The notes under the pieces are model-generated. The model saw only the letters and a list, made by a program, of their open reading frames with translations. It had not been told where the DNA came from and ran no database searches. The translations under genes were made by a program, and so were the position numbers. Below, in pieces: positions 8,993 through 17,479 of a DNA stretch of 64,000 nt. Every line of letters begins with the position of its first letter. Positions within the stretch are counted from its first letter, which is position 1. Source of the DNA: Cytophagales bacterium (GTDB lineage Bacteria > Bacteroidota > Bacteroidia > Cytophagales > Cyclobacteriaceae); the NCBI GenBank assembly GCA_013298505.1, contig JAAFHY010000006.1:1-64000 (forward strand), read 5' to 3'.

Positions 8993-9871
8993 ATGAAAAA
9001 AACAGCAAATTATTTTTTATCCAGCGTGGCCGCAGCTGCCCTGATGACCTTTGCGGGTTGTTCTTCAGACACGCCAGCATTGCCAAAAATTGATGGGTTT
9101 AATAACTCCAACGAAGTGGCAACTACTAATTTGAAGGCTCATTGGACTTTTGATGATACGAACAATGAGAGACTTTCAAGTACCCCACCCAGTAATACAT
9201 ATGGTACAGTAGGGTTTACAACAGGCAAAATTGGCAAGGCTTTACAATTAACTAGCGGTGCTTTGGTATTCCCAAGCATAGCAAACATAGGTTCTGCAAA
9301 TTCATTGGGTAATTTTACTGTTAGTTTATGGGTCAAGGCTTCGAATAATAAGAGCACAGCCAGTGCAGGCGCTACTGCAATCTTCGCTCTTCTATACGCA
9401 GACGATACTGATATTTGGGGAAACATCAATATGCTAGCGGAGACTGGCGCGCACTTATCAACTTCTGATACTTTATTACTCAAGCCATTGTTGAACAACG
9501 CGGGCAACGGTAATTTACAAGATAACATTAGCGTAGTCAACGGAAGTGTAGGAAAGCACTTTTTGGGTGCTAAAGATTGGGCGCACTATGTAGCCAGATG
9601 GAATGGAACTACTCATCAATTTGAAATTTTTGCAAATGGAGTAAACGTTGGAGCTTACAATGATAGAGGTACTACTCCAGCACTTATTATGAGAACTCCA
9701 GTAAAGGCAGTTTTTGGTAGTTTATCTTATAAAGACATTGGATTTGCAAGCGCGCCTACCAGAGGAATTCCCTTAGCAAAGGCTTCAATAGATGATGTAA
9801 GGGTTTATAATACACCACTTGCAGATAAGGATATAACTGCGCTATATAAATTAGGGCTTGCAGGAAGGTAG
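8993..9871 (+). CDS. LamG/concanavalin-like surface lipoprotein
   Basis: The protein has 292 residues. The signal sequence ends in the lipobox TFAGC (Cys23). A single concanavalin A-like (LamG-type) beta-sandwich follows: LKAHWTFDD near residue 48, GKIGKALQLTSGALVFPS, FTVSLWVKAS, WAHYVARWNGTTHQFEIFANG, and the terminal IDDVRVYNTPL motif typical of LamG domains. No catalytic residues are evident, so a glycan-binding role on the cell surface, comparable to SusE/SusF or SGBP proteins, is the best inference from its place after susD. A hairpin terminator follows its stop codon. Confidence 0.75.
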   Translation: MKKTANYFLSSVAAAALMTFAGCSSDTPALPKIDGFNNSNEVATTNLKAHWTFDDTNNERLSSTPPSNTYGTVGFTTGKIGKALQLTSGALVFPSIANIGSANSLGNFTVSLWVKASNNKSTASAGATAIFALLYADDTDIWGNINMLAETGAHLSTSDTLLLKPLLNNAGNGNLQDNISVVNGSVGKHFLGAKDWAHYVARWNGTTHQFEIFANGVNVGAYNDRGTTPALIMRTPVKAVFGSLSYKDIGFASAPTRGIPLAKASIDDVRVYNTPLADKDITALYKLGLAGR

Positions 9872-9894
9872 TAGTGGGTTAATTTACGTTTCAA

Positions 9895-9940
9895 TAAAGA
9901 GGGGTGCGAATTGAACAATCGCCCTCTCTTTAATTTTTTT
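9895..9940 (+). terminator. Rho-independent terminator after LamG gene
   Basis: A stem formed by TAAAGAGGGG-TGCGA and TCGCCCTCTCTTTA (one mismatch, one bulge) with a short AT-rich loop is followed by a run of seven T. It lies 23 nt after the LamG stop and 12 nt before the next ATG, so the second GH144 gene probably needs read-through or its own promoter. Confidence 0.6.
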
Positions 9941-9951
9941 AACACAGCCTC

Positions 9952-11577
9952 ATGAAAAAAATATTTAGTTTTGTTTTCTTGTTTCTTGTTTTTTCATGCA
10001 CAAAGAATGATCAAACGCCTCAATCAACCGACCCGTTCACTATTGCAAATTTTGAGCTAGATGGCCGAGCCATTAGTTATAGGTACACAAACGCATCTAC
10101 AACACCAACCTTCACACTTTACTTTTCAGAACCAGTCGATCGCCAATCAGCAGAAGCAGGATTGGTTTGGTCGAATAATACGGGTAACATTCCGGCTAAC
10201 TTTTCTTTTAGCCATAAGGATAGTGTGGTAAGTGTAACTCCCGCATCTCCTCTTAATTATTGGAGTACATCCTATCTCACCGTTTCCACTGAACTTTTAT
10301 CGGCATCTAAAAAACCGTTTAGCTCAGCGTTCTTTATCAAGATCATCACCCAGATCAATCTTGCTCCCAAGTTTACAACCATTAGCGATGAGGAGTTATT
10401 AACCCTCACGCAACAAAAGACATTTCAGTATTTCTATGAATTCGCACATCCTGCCAGCGGCATGGCGCGCGAGCGAAATACTTCGGGCAACACAGTAACC
10501 ACAGGTGGAACGGGCTTCGGAATTATGGCAATACTCGTAGGCATTGAGCGAAGTTTTATCACACGCCAGCAAGGCGTTCAACAAATTAATAAGATCGTAA
10601 CCTTTTTAGAAAAAGCAGATCGCTTTCATGGAGCATGGTCGCACTGGGTAGATGGCAATACCGGAAAGGTAATTCCTTTTAGCACAAAAGATAACGGTGG
10701 CGACTTAGTAGAAACTTCCTTTTTAGTTCAAGGGCTACTAACTGCCCGCCAATACCTTGCGCCTACTGATACAGTGGGTAACAACTTGATTAAACGAATT
10801 AACAAATTGTGGGAGGCTGTTGAGTGGGATTGGTATCGAAAAAATAACGAGCAAGTTTTGTACTGGCATTGGTCGCCCAATTTTAATTGGGATATGAACT
10901 TCCCCTTGTACGGATATTTTGAGCAGCAGATTACCTATGTGCTCGCTGCGGCATCGCCCACACACAGCATTCCAAAATCGGTTTACAACAATGGCTATGG
11001 AAAAAATGGAAGTATAAAAACAGGCAATCTCCATTATGGAATTAAACTTCCGCTGGGCACACCCAGTCCACTTTTTTGGGTGCAGTATTCTTATCTCGGG
11101 CTCGACCCGCATTTCTCAGATGAGTATGCAAACTATTGGGAGCAAAATGTAAATGCAACGAAGATCAATTATTTGTACTGTGTCGCCAATCCAAAAAAGT
11201 ATCCCAACTATGGCGAGTCTTGTTGGGGGCTTACCTCTAGCGATAACCAAGTAGGGTACAATGCGCATTCTCCCTCCAACGATTTAGGTGTAATAACTCC
11301 TACTGCAGCATTGTCGTCTTTCCCTTACACACCGGCTGAGTCCATGAAGGCACTGAAGTTTTTTTATTACACCATGGGCGATCGGCTTTGGGGTACTTAT
11401 GGCTTCTATGATGCATTCAATATTTCTGAAGCCTGGATGGCCAATTCCTACCTCGCTATCGACCAAGGTCCCATTGTTGTGATGATAGAAAATCATCGCA
11501 CCGGATTACTCTGGAATTTATTCATGTCAGCACCGGAGATTCAATCCGTAAAAACGAAATTAAGTTTTACTCCTTAG
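9952..11577 (+). CDS. GH144-type glycoside hydrolase with N-terminal Ig-like domain
   Basis: The protein has 541 residues. It is a lipoprotein (LVFSC, Cys16) with an SbsA-type Ig-like domain at about 25-130 (FTLYFSEPVDRQSAEAG, VVSVTPASPL, WSTSYLTVS), followed by a GH144 catalytic domain (QQKTFQYFYEFAHP, GTGFGIMAILVGIERSFITR, GGDLVETSFLVQGLL, WEAVEWDWY, YGESCWGLTSSDN, LAIDQGPIVVMIENHRTGLLWNL). The added domain and divergent sequence distinguish it from the GH144 protein at 582. One may cut long beta-1,2-glucan and the other release sophorose, as both activities are known in the family. It is followed after 29 nt by the GH3 gene. Confidence 0.82.
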   Translation: MKKIFSFVFLFLVFSCTKNDQTPQSTDPFTIANFELDGRAISYRYTNASTTPTFTLYFSEPVDRQSAEAGLVWSNNTGNIPANFSFSHKDSVVSVTPASPLNYWSTSYLTVSTELLSASKKPFSSAFFIKIITQINLAPKFTTISDEELLTLTQQKTFQYFYEFAHPASGMARERNTSGNTVTTGGTGFGIMAILVGIERSFITRQQGVQQINKIVTFLEKADRFHGAWSHWVDGNTGKVIPFSTKDNGGDLVETSFLVQGLLTARQYLAPTDTVGNNLIKRINKLWEAVEWDWYRKNNEQVLYWHWSPNFNWDMNFPLYGYFEQQITYVLAAASPTHSIPKSVYNNGYGKNGSIKTGNLHYGIKLPLGTPSPLFWVQYSYLGLDPHFSDEYANYWEQNVNATKINYLYCVANPKKYPNYGESCWGLTSSDNQVGYNAHSPSNDLGVITPTAALSSFPYTPAESMKALKFFYYTMGDRLWGTYGFYDAFNISEAWMANSYLAIDQGPIVVMIENHRTGLLWNLFMSAPEIQSVKTKLSFTP

Positions 11578-11606
11578 ATACTCCATCACTACTCAACTTC
11601 TCCGCT

Positions 11607-13892
11607 ATGAATAATACGTATCTTCCATTTTTTTTAGCGCTCTTCATGACAGCCGGGTGCTCTACTCCTTCCCCAGACAAAGCTGACCGCATGTCAATGG
11701 TTGTAGATTCTGTTTTGAGTCAGATGACGTTAGAAGAAAAAATAGGTCAGCTCAATTTACCATCAGCCGGTGATTTTGTCACTGGGCAAGCGGAGAACTC
11801 AGACTTCGCAAAGAAAATTGAGAAGGGAATGGTAGGTGGTTTGTTCAACATCAAGACGGCAGCTCGCATTCGGGAAGTACAAACGATTGCCGTAGAGAAA
11901 AGCAGAACCAAGATTCCCTTGCTATTTGGAATGGATGTTATCCACGGGTATGAAAGTGTGTTTCCGATCCCGCTCGGCTTAAGTTGTTCTTGGGATATGA
12001 AGTTGATTGAACGCAGTGCACGCATAGCCGCACAGGAAGCCAGTGCCGATGGCATCAATTGGACATTCTCACCAATGGTAGACATCTCGCGCGATGCCCG
12101 TTGGGGAAGAATATCAGAAGGAAGTGGCGAAGATCCTTTTCTTGGCTCTGAGATTGCCCGTGCGATGGTGCGTGGCTATCAGGGAAATGATTTATCCGCG
12201 AACAATACTATTATGTCGTGTGTGAAACATTATGCGCTCTATGGTGCTGCAGAGGCAGGCCGCGATTACAATACAGTTGATATGAGTCATCACCGAATGT
12301 ATAATGAATACCTGCCGCCTTACAAGGCTGCCCTAGACGCGGGAGCAGGAAGTATTATGGCTTCGTTCAACGAAGTAGATGGTATACCGGCAACTGCAAA
12401 TAAATGGTTACTAACCGATGTATTGCGCAACGAGTGGGGCTTCAATGGATTTGTGGTTTCTGATTATACCGGCCTTACAGAAATGATTGAACATGGATAT
12501 GGCGATACAGTTACTGTTTCAGCGAAAGCATTGGAAGCCGGATTGGATATGGACATGGTGAGCGAGGGTTTACTCAATACACTCGCACGCTCGGTAAAAG
12601 AGGGAAGAATTTCAGAACAACAAATTACTACTGCCTGCAGAAGGGTTTTGGAAGCCAAATATAAATTGGGATTGTTTGACGATCCATATAAATATTGCAA
12701 CGAGGAGCGTGCAAAAGCAGAAGTGTTTAGCGCGGCCAATCGGGCCGAGGCGCGAAGTACAGCCACACAAAGTTTTGTTCTGTTGAAAAACCAAAGCGAA
12801 GTGTTGCCGCTGAAAAAAAGGGGGACTATTGCACTTATTGGCCCACTGGCAGATGCTAAAGAAAATATGACGGGTACCTGGAGCGTAGCTGCTCGTTTTG
12901 CAGAATCCATTTCGGTAAAAGCAGGTTTCGAGAAAGCATTGGAAGGAAAAGCAAAAGTGTTGTATGCAAAAGGTGCAAATTTGGATGAAGACGAGGCGAT
13001 TGAAGAGCGAGCTACGATGTTTGGGAAATCACTCCATCGCGATAAGCGATCTGCCGATGAATTGAGAAATGAGGCAATAGCTATTGCGAAAAAAGCGGAT
13101 GTGATTGTAGTTGCCGCAGGTGAAGCCGCAGAAATGAGTGGTGAATCTTCGAGCCGAACAGATATTCAAATTCCGGAGACGCAACGTGAGTTGATAAAAG
13201 CATTATTGAAAACAGGCAAACCCGTAGTGTTGGTGTTGTTTACAGGAAGACCACTTGCATTAAAATGGGAATCGGAAAATGTACCAGCTATTTTAAACGT
13301 TTGGTTTGGTGGCAGCGAAGGAGGCGATGCGATTGCCGATGTTTTGTTTGGTGACATAAACCCTTCTGGAAAACTGACAACCACCTTTCCGCAGAACGTA
13401 GGTCAGGAACCGATGTATTACGCACAAAAAAACACGGGCAGACCCTTGGGCGATGCAAAGTGGTTTCAGAAATTCAAATCCAACTATTTAGATGTTTCGA
13501 ATGAACCATTATATCCATTTGGATTTGGATTGAGTTATACGCAGTTTAACTATGGTAATTTAGTACTTAGTAAAAGTGAGATGACTGCAAATGATTCTAT
13601 TATGGCTTCAATTACGGTAACTAATTCGGGTAAGCATGATGGAGCAGAAGTGGTGCAATTTTATATTCGTGATTTAGTAGGATCGGTTACTCGCCCGATA
13701 AAAGAACTGAAGGGTTTTGAGAAAGTGATGATCAAAGCAGGCGAGACAAAGACTATTGTATTTAAGATTACCAACGAGCAACTTTCTTTCTATCGCCACG
13801 ATTTGACCTATGGCAGCGAGCCAGGCAAATTTCAATTGTTTGTTGGAGGCAATTCGCGAGATGTAAAACAAGCGGAGTTTAATTTAAACTAA
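11607..13892 (+). CDS. bglX: GH3 beta-glucosidase (BglX-like)
   Basis: The protein has 761 residues, a full-length three-domain GH3 enzyme. The N-terminus carries a lipobox-like LFMTAGC (Cys18). The TIM barrel shows QMTLEEKIGQL, FGMDVIHGY, NWTFSPMVDISRDARWGRI and SCVKHYALYG; the nucleophile is Asp286 in FVVSDYTG. The second domain has FVLLKNQSEVLPL, and the C-terminal fibronectin-III-like domain begins near SYTQFNYGNL. It should hydrolyse beta-linked gluco-oligosaccharides to glucose in the periplasm. In this locus sophorose and related beta-1,2-oligomers are the likely substrate, since GH3 enzymes preferring beta-1,2 linkages are known in Bacteroidota. It is the last gene of the locus. Confidence 0.92.
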   Translation: MNNTYLPFFLALFMTAGCSTPSPDKADRMSMVVDSVLSQMTLEEKIGQLNLPSAGDFVTGQAENSDFAKKIEKGMVGGLFNIKTAARIREVQTIAVEKSRTKIPLLFGMDVIHGYESVFPIPLGLSCSWDMKLIERSARIAAQEASADGINWTFSPMVDISRDARWGRISEGSGEDPFLGSEIARAMVRGYQGNDLSANNTIMSCVKHYALYGAAEAGRDYNTVDMSHHRMYNEYLPPYKAALDAGAGSIMASFNEVDGIPATANKWLLTDVLRNEWGFNGFVVSDYTGLTEMIEHGYGDTVTVSAKALEAGLDMDMVSEGLLNTLARSVKEGRISEQQITTACRRVLEAKYKLGLFDDPYKYCNEERAKAEVFSAANRAEARSTATQSFVLLKNQSEVLPLKKRGTIALIGPLADAKENMTGTWSVAARFAESISVKAGFEKALEGKAKVLYAKGANLDEDEAIEERATMFGKSLHRDKRSADELRNEAIAIAKKADVIVVAAGEAAEMSGESSSRTDIQIPETQRELIKALLKTGKPVVLVLFTGRPLALKWESENVPAILNVWFGGSEGGDAIADVLFGDINPSGKLTTTFPQNVGQEPMYYAQKNTGRPLGDAKWFQKFKSNYLDVSNEPLYPFGFGLSYTQFNYGNLVLSKSEMTANDSIMASITVTNSGKHDGAEVVQFYIRDLVGSVTRPIKELKGFEKVMIKAGETKTIVFKITNEQLSFYRHDLTYGSEPGKFQLFVGGNSRDVKQAEFNLN

Positions 13893-13896
13893 CCAT

Positions 13897-13947
13897 TTAA
13901 TCCTGACAGGTCTTTAACTTGTAAGAATAAAGACCTGTCAGGATTAA
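13897..13947. terminator. Perfect 20-bp inverted repeat between convergent genes
   Basis: Arms at 13897-13916 and 13928-13947 are perfectly complementary over 20 bp, with an 11-nt loop; the core is CCTGACAGGTC / GACCTGTCAGG. It begins 5 nt after the GH3 stop and ends 17 nt before the stop of the opposing aldehyde dehydrogenase gene. It can act as a terminator for both strands, though there is no clean T-run. It also resembles the ACCTGACAGGT-type repeats scattered in Bacteroidota genomes. Confidence 0.7.
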
Positions 13948-13964
13948 GATTAACTACGATACCT

Positions 13965-15584
13965 CTACATAATATAATCCGTACTTAAAAACGCTGACTC
14001 TCGATTGCGGATAATCGTATTCAGGATTTGCTTGTTATCGTCTGTTGCTTTCGTAGCTACAATGGTACGTATCGAAAACACGCGCAAGGCATCAGCAATC
14101 GACAAAGTGCCTTCGGCAGAATCTTTTCTTCCATTAAACGGAAAAGTATCTGGCCCACGTTGAGATTGTGAATTCAAATTTATGCGCCCTACTTGATTCA
14201 CAAAGGCATCCATCATTTTTGCCAATTGCTTGGAATCTTTTCCGAACAAACTTACTTGTTGGCCAAAGTTAGAGTTCAGCACGTATTGAATCGCCTCTTC
14301 ATCTTTATCAAACGGAACAATAGGAACCACCGGCCCAAACTGCTCTTCATGATAGATATTCATTTTTTCATTGACCGGATAGAGTACTGCCGGATAAAAA
14401 AATGAATTCAGAATTTCACCGCCATTTTCGTTTAAGATTTTAGCTCCGTGTTGTTTAGCATTGTCAACTAAACCTTTCAGGTAATCCGTTTTTCCTGGCT
14501 CGGGCAGTGGAGTTAATCCCACACCAGTATCCCAAGGCATACCCGGTTTTAGTTTTTTGATTTCCGACAGTAACTTTTGCGTAAAAGCATCAACGATTGA
14601 GCGATGTACAAATAAAATTTTGAGAGCCGTGCATCGTTGGCCGTTGAATGATAGTGATCCGGTAACGCATTCACTCACTGCGTTATCCAAATCAGCATCT
14701 GCCAAAACAATAGCTGGATTTTTTGCATCCAACCCTAAAATCGATTTGAGGCGATGGGGTTTAGGATGCAATTTCTTTAAATCATTCGCGCCCTTGTTCG
14801 TGCCGATGAATGCAAAGACATCAATCTTTCCAGTTTCCATCAGCGCGCCTACCGTGTCTCTACCTTTCCCGTAAATAATATTGATCACCCCAGCAGGAAA
14901 ACAATCGCGGAAAGCTTCGAGCAATGGTTTTACCAGCAACACACCAAATTTGGCGGGTTTAAAAACTACCGTGTTGCCCATGATGAGGGCGGGAATCAAG
15001 GTGGTGAAAGTTTCATTCAATGGATAATTGAAGGGACCCATACACAATGCTACACCAAGTGGCACGCGCCTGATCTGCCCGAGAAAACCTTGTTCTTCTA
15101 CCAACTTGGCTGCTCTGCGATCTTGTTCTTTTAATGCTTTAATCGTATCCACAATATAATCGCAGGTGCGATCAAATTCTTTTTCTGAATCCTTTAATGA
15201 TTTACCGATTTCCCACATGAGAAGTTTTACTACTTCTGCGCGTTTGGTGCGCATGGCTGCCAGAAATTTTTCAATGTGCTCAATACGGTCGGCCACGCTC
15301 ATGGTGGGCCATGCGCCATGACCAAGATCGTAGGCGGCAACCGCAGCGTTCAGTGCCTCTAATGCTTCGTATTTTGTTAGCAGTGGAGTAGAGCCAATGA
15401 TTCGTTGCTGATAGCTTTCACCGACTTTCAAAAATATAGGACTAGCAACAGCATTCATTGTGCCTGTCCATTGACGGAGTGTGCCGTTGATGAGATATTC
15501 GCGTTGTTCGATCGTGCCACTCAATTGAAAGGGTTCGGGAATGGCTGACTCATTCGGAAAAATGCAAGATAATAACTGACTCAT
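13965..15584 (-). CDS. Aldehyde dehydrogenase, GapN-like
   Basis: The protein has 539 residues of the NAD(P)-dependent aldehyde dehydrogenase superfamily. Visible are the Rossmann segment (GPFNYPLNETFTTLIPALIMGNTVVFKPAK), the catalytic Cys318 in SFNGQRCTALK, and the late motif EEQFGPVVPIVPFD. Overall length and sequence fit non-phosphorylating NADP-dependent glyceraldehyde-3-phosphate dehydrogenase, which oxidises G3P to 3-phosphoglycerate and yields NADPH. Other aldehyde substrates cannot be excluded. It lies 50 nt downstream of deoC on the same strand. DeoC releases G3P and acetaldehyde, so a shared transcript that disposes of one of these products is plausible. Confidence 0.75.
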   Translation of the reverse strand: MSQLLSCIFPNESAIPEPFQLSGTIEQREYLINGTLRQWTGTMNAVASPIFLKVGESYQQRIIGSTPLLTKYEALEALNAAVAAYDLGHGAWPTMSVADRIEHIEKFLAAMRTKRAEVVKLLMWEIGKSLKDSEKEFDRTCDYIVDTIKALKEQDRRAAKLVEEQGFLGQIRRVPLGVALCMGPFNYPLNETFTTLIPALIMGNTVVFKPAKFGVLLVKPLLEAFRDCFPAGVINIIYGKGRDTVGALMETGKIDVFAFIGTNKGANDLKKLHPKPHRLKSILGLDAKNPAIVLADADLDNAVSECVTGSLSFNGQRCTALKILFVHRSIVDAFTQKLLSEIKKLKPGMPWDTGVGLTPLPEPGKTDYLKGLVDNAKQHGAKILNENGGEILNSFFYPAVLYPVNEKMNIYHEEQFGPVVPIVPFDKDEEAIQYVLNSNFGQQVSLFGKDSKQLAKMMDAFVNQVGRINLNSQSQRGPDTFPFNGRKDSAEGTLSIADALRVFSIRTIVATKATDDNKQILNTIIRNRESAFLSTDYIM

Positions 15585-15634
15585 GTATAGAAGGTTTAGC
15601 TACTGAGCTGTGAAATTAACGATCTCTGAGCAAA

Positions 15635-16288
15635 TCACCCACAAATAATAATTCCAGAACTGGTGCCAATTCGACTTGCTCCTGCCTCTATCATTTCAAT
15701 CGCTTGCGCTTTGGTCTTAATTCCACCCGATGCTTTTATCCCTACAGAAGGCGGAACATAATTTTTCATGAGTTTTACATGTTCTACTTTTGAACCCTCA
15801 GTAGCAAAGCCTGTTGAAGTTTTTACGAAATCGGCTCCGGCATCTGCACATAATTTACAGGCTTCAATAATTTCTTCATTACTGAGATAAGCAGTTTCAA
15901 TAATTACTTTTAATATTTTTTGATAATCGTGCACCAGCTTGCTGCATTTAGCGATTTCAATTTTTGTCCACGGTATGCCTGATTTGAAAGAAGAAAGATT
16001 CAAGACCATATCCACTTCATCGGCACCGTGTTCGATCGCTCTTTTTATTTCCTCTAACTTGGTTTCTGTTTGCGAATAGCCCAGGGGAAAACCGGCTACG
16101 GTAACGAGTGTAATTTTACTTTCACCTATTTCACGCTTTGCCCGTTGTACCCAAAAGGGAGGAACGCAAATACCGAAGAAAGAGTATTGTTTTGCTTCTG
16201 CCACGAGCCGATCAATATCAGTACCTGTAATGGTTGGGCTTAGGTTAGTGTGCTCAATGTAGCGGGAAAGAGTTTGTGTTAAATCCAT
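15635..16288 (-). CDS. deoC: Deoxyribose-phosphate aldolase
   Basis: The protein has 217 residues from the ATG at 16288; a TTG four codons upstream is less likely. DeoC cleaves 2-deoxyribose-5-phosphate to glyceraldehyde-3-phosphate and acetaldehyde in deoxynucleoside catabolism. The Schiff-base lysine is K156 in GADFVKTSTGF, with the relay residues Asp93 (DEVDMVLN) and Lys185 (GIKASGGIK). The phosphate-binding end RIGTSSG is present. The length is normal for the bacterial enzyme. It is probably co-transcribed with the downstream aldehyde dehydrogenase. Confidence 0.93.
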   Translation of the reverse strand: MDLTQTLSRYIEHTNLSPTITGTDIDRLVAEAKQYSFFGICVPPFWVQRAKREIGESKITLVTVAGFPLGYSQTETKLEEIKRAIEHGADEVDMVLNLSSFKSGIPWTKIEIAKCSKLVHDYQKILKVIIETAYLSNEEIIEACKLCADAGADFVKTSTGFATEGSKVEHVKLMKNYVPPSVGIKASGGIKTKAQAIEMIEAGASRIGTSSGIIICG

Positions 16289-16357
16289 TTTGAAAACCAA
16301 GGTACGATATTAGCTTTTAGATTTAGATCAAATCATAAATCATGCATCTAAAATTTT

Positions 16358-16732
16358 CTAATGCCTAATCCCGCATTCTTTGCAATACCGCATTTGATAG
16401 GGCTTGTGTTTTTTGGGTTTGTTCTTATGCCCAAAATAAGCGAAGTCGGCATATTGGGGTTTGGAAAGTTTTTTCAGTAGCTTTTGTTTTTCTTTCGCTG
16501 CTTCTTCTACGCGTTTATAGAATTCATAGCGGGCCGTATTTTCTACTTTTGGTTTTCGGAACGACAAGCGATGCCGCCTTTTATCTTTTCTTGAAACATG
16601 GACGCGATGATTTTTTTCTTCAACAGCGGTTGTGTTGCGCGAACGATCGCCTAGTGTATTATCTTGACCAAACGCATACATGGGCAACGCCAATGCTGCG
16701 AAGGCATAAAAAAACCTCCACTTGTTTTGCAT
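16358..16732 (-). CDS. Small secreted Lys/Arg-rich protein with CKECG C-terminus
   Basis: The protein has 124 residues. A signal peptide ends near residue 22 (LPMYAFGQ), so the ATG at 16732 must be close to the real start. The mature part is very basic (VHVSRKDKRRHRLSFRK), contains a short predicted helix (KRVEEAAKEKQKLLKKL) and ends in CKECGIRH, a CxxC pair at the extreme C-terminus. I do not recognise a named family, though small proteins with this tail seem to recur in Bacteroidota. Its start codon lies in the loop of a terminator-like hairpin. The function is unknown. Confidence 0.65.
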   Translation of the reverse strand: MQNKWRFFYAFAALALPMYAFGQDNTLGDRSRNTTAVEEKNHRVHVSRKDKRRHRLSFRKPKVENTARYEFYKRVEEAAKEKQKLLKKLSKPQYADFAYFGHKNKPKKHKPYQMRYCKECGIRH

Positions 16733-16741
16733 AGTGGAGGT
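16707..16741 (-). terminator. Terminator-like hairpin containing a start codon
   Basis: Read on the minus strand, ACCTCCACT and AGTGGAGGT form a perfect 9-bp stem (16741-16733 and 16722-16714) with a 10-nt loop beginning ATGCAAAACA, followed by a run of T. It is a good intrinsic terminator for the nuclease gene ending at 16768. The loop also contains the start codon of the next gene, and the stem and T-run form its first codons. Confidence 0.6.
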
Positions 16742-16767
16742 ATAACGGAGTAACCCTCGAATTATTT

Positions 16768-17280
16768 TTAACTCGTTTTATATTGAGTCATAGTTTGCTG
16801 TCTGCGGTAAGTCCAAGGAGGCGTTGGGTCTGTTTCTTTCCAAAGTCCTTTTCCTTTTTCTTGAGCCTTTACTCGGATCAATTCAAATTGTTCCATTGGG
16901 TTTTTTTCAGATGTCCAAGCAAGACCCTCTTCTAATAATTTTTCTCTCGGATCTTCGCCATCAATCAGCACAATACCAAGTCTATTTCCCCAACGGTCTT
17001 TGCCTTGAATTTCGATGCTCACGCTTTTATCTAGAATCAGTTTCTCTAAGGTTCGCTTTGCTTTATCGCCATACTCTTGAGTTAACTCAGGAGAATCAAT
17101 TCCATACAAAAGAATTTTGTAGGTTTCGTTATCGCTGGCATACACTTTAAGTGTATTGCCGTCAATCACCGTCACTACTTTACCTGAAATCATCTCGTTT
17201 GCCCATAAAACAGATGACGACAAAAGAAACAACATAATCAACCTTGCGCTTTTCATAATCGTTTTTGTTTTAGTGTTCAT
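16768..17280 (-). CDS. Staphylococcal-nuclease-like secreted protein
   Basis: The protein has 170 residues from the first ATG; Met9 at 17256 would give a tidier signal peptide (MKSARLIMLFLLSSSVLWA). The mature part is one SNase (OB-fold) domain: GKVVTVIDGNTLKVY, LLYGIDSPELTQEYGDKA, KDRWGNRLGIVL, LLEEGLAW. Compared with the classical nuclease, the metal-site Asp in DGDT is Asn42 and the Arg before L-x-GID is Leu57, while the Glu in IDSPE and the Arg in WGNR remain. It is secreted or periplasmic. It may have weak or altered nuclease activity, or be a binding protein. Confidence 0.8.
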   Translation of the reverse strand: MNTKTKTIMKSARLIMLFLLSSSVLWANEMISGKVVTVIDGNTLKVYASDNETYKILLYGIDSPELTQEYGDKAKRTLEKLILDKSVSIEIQGKDRWGNRLGIVLIDGEDPREKLLEEGLAWTSEKNPMEQFELIRVKAQEKGKGLWKETDPTPPWTYRRQQTMTQYKTS

Positions 17281-17479
17281 GCAGTAAATTTCTACAGAGT
17301 AACCTGCAATTCACCGACCAAAATTGCCGTTAGCTGACCAATGTAAGATTGGTGGATAGAAAAGTTTGCTTTTGTTTAAGCCTACGGATTTCTGTTGCTA
17401 TTCAGTTAAACAGCCAACCGCAATTAGGAATTTGGTGCTTTTGAAATAGTCTCTATTTGAAACAGGAAATCCCGAAATG

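Noticed and set aside
9139-9540. Minus-strand frame of 133 codons inside the LamG gene
   Set aside because: The sense frame has a lipobox and LamG motifs; the antisense product shows no features of a real protein.
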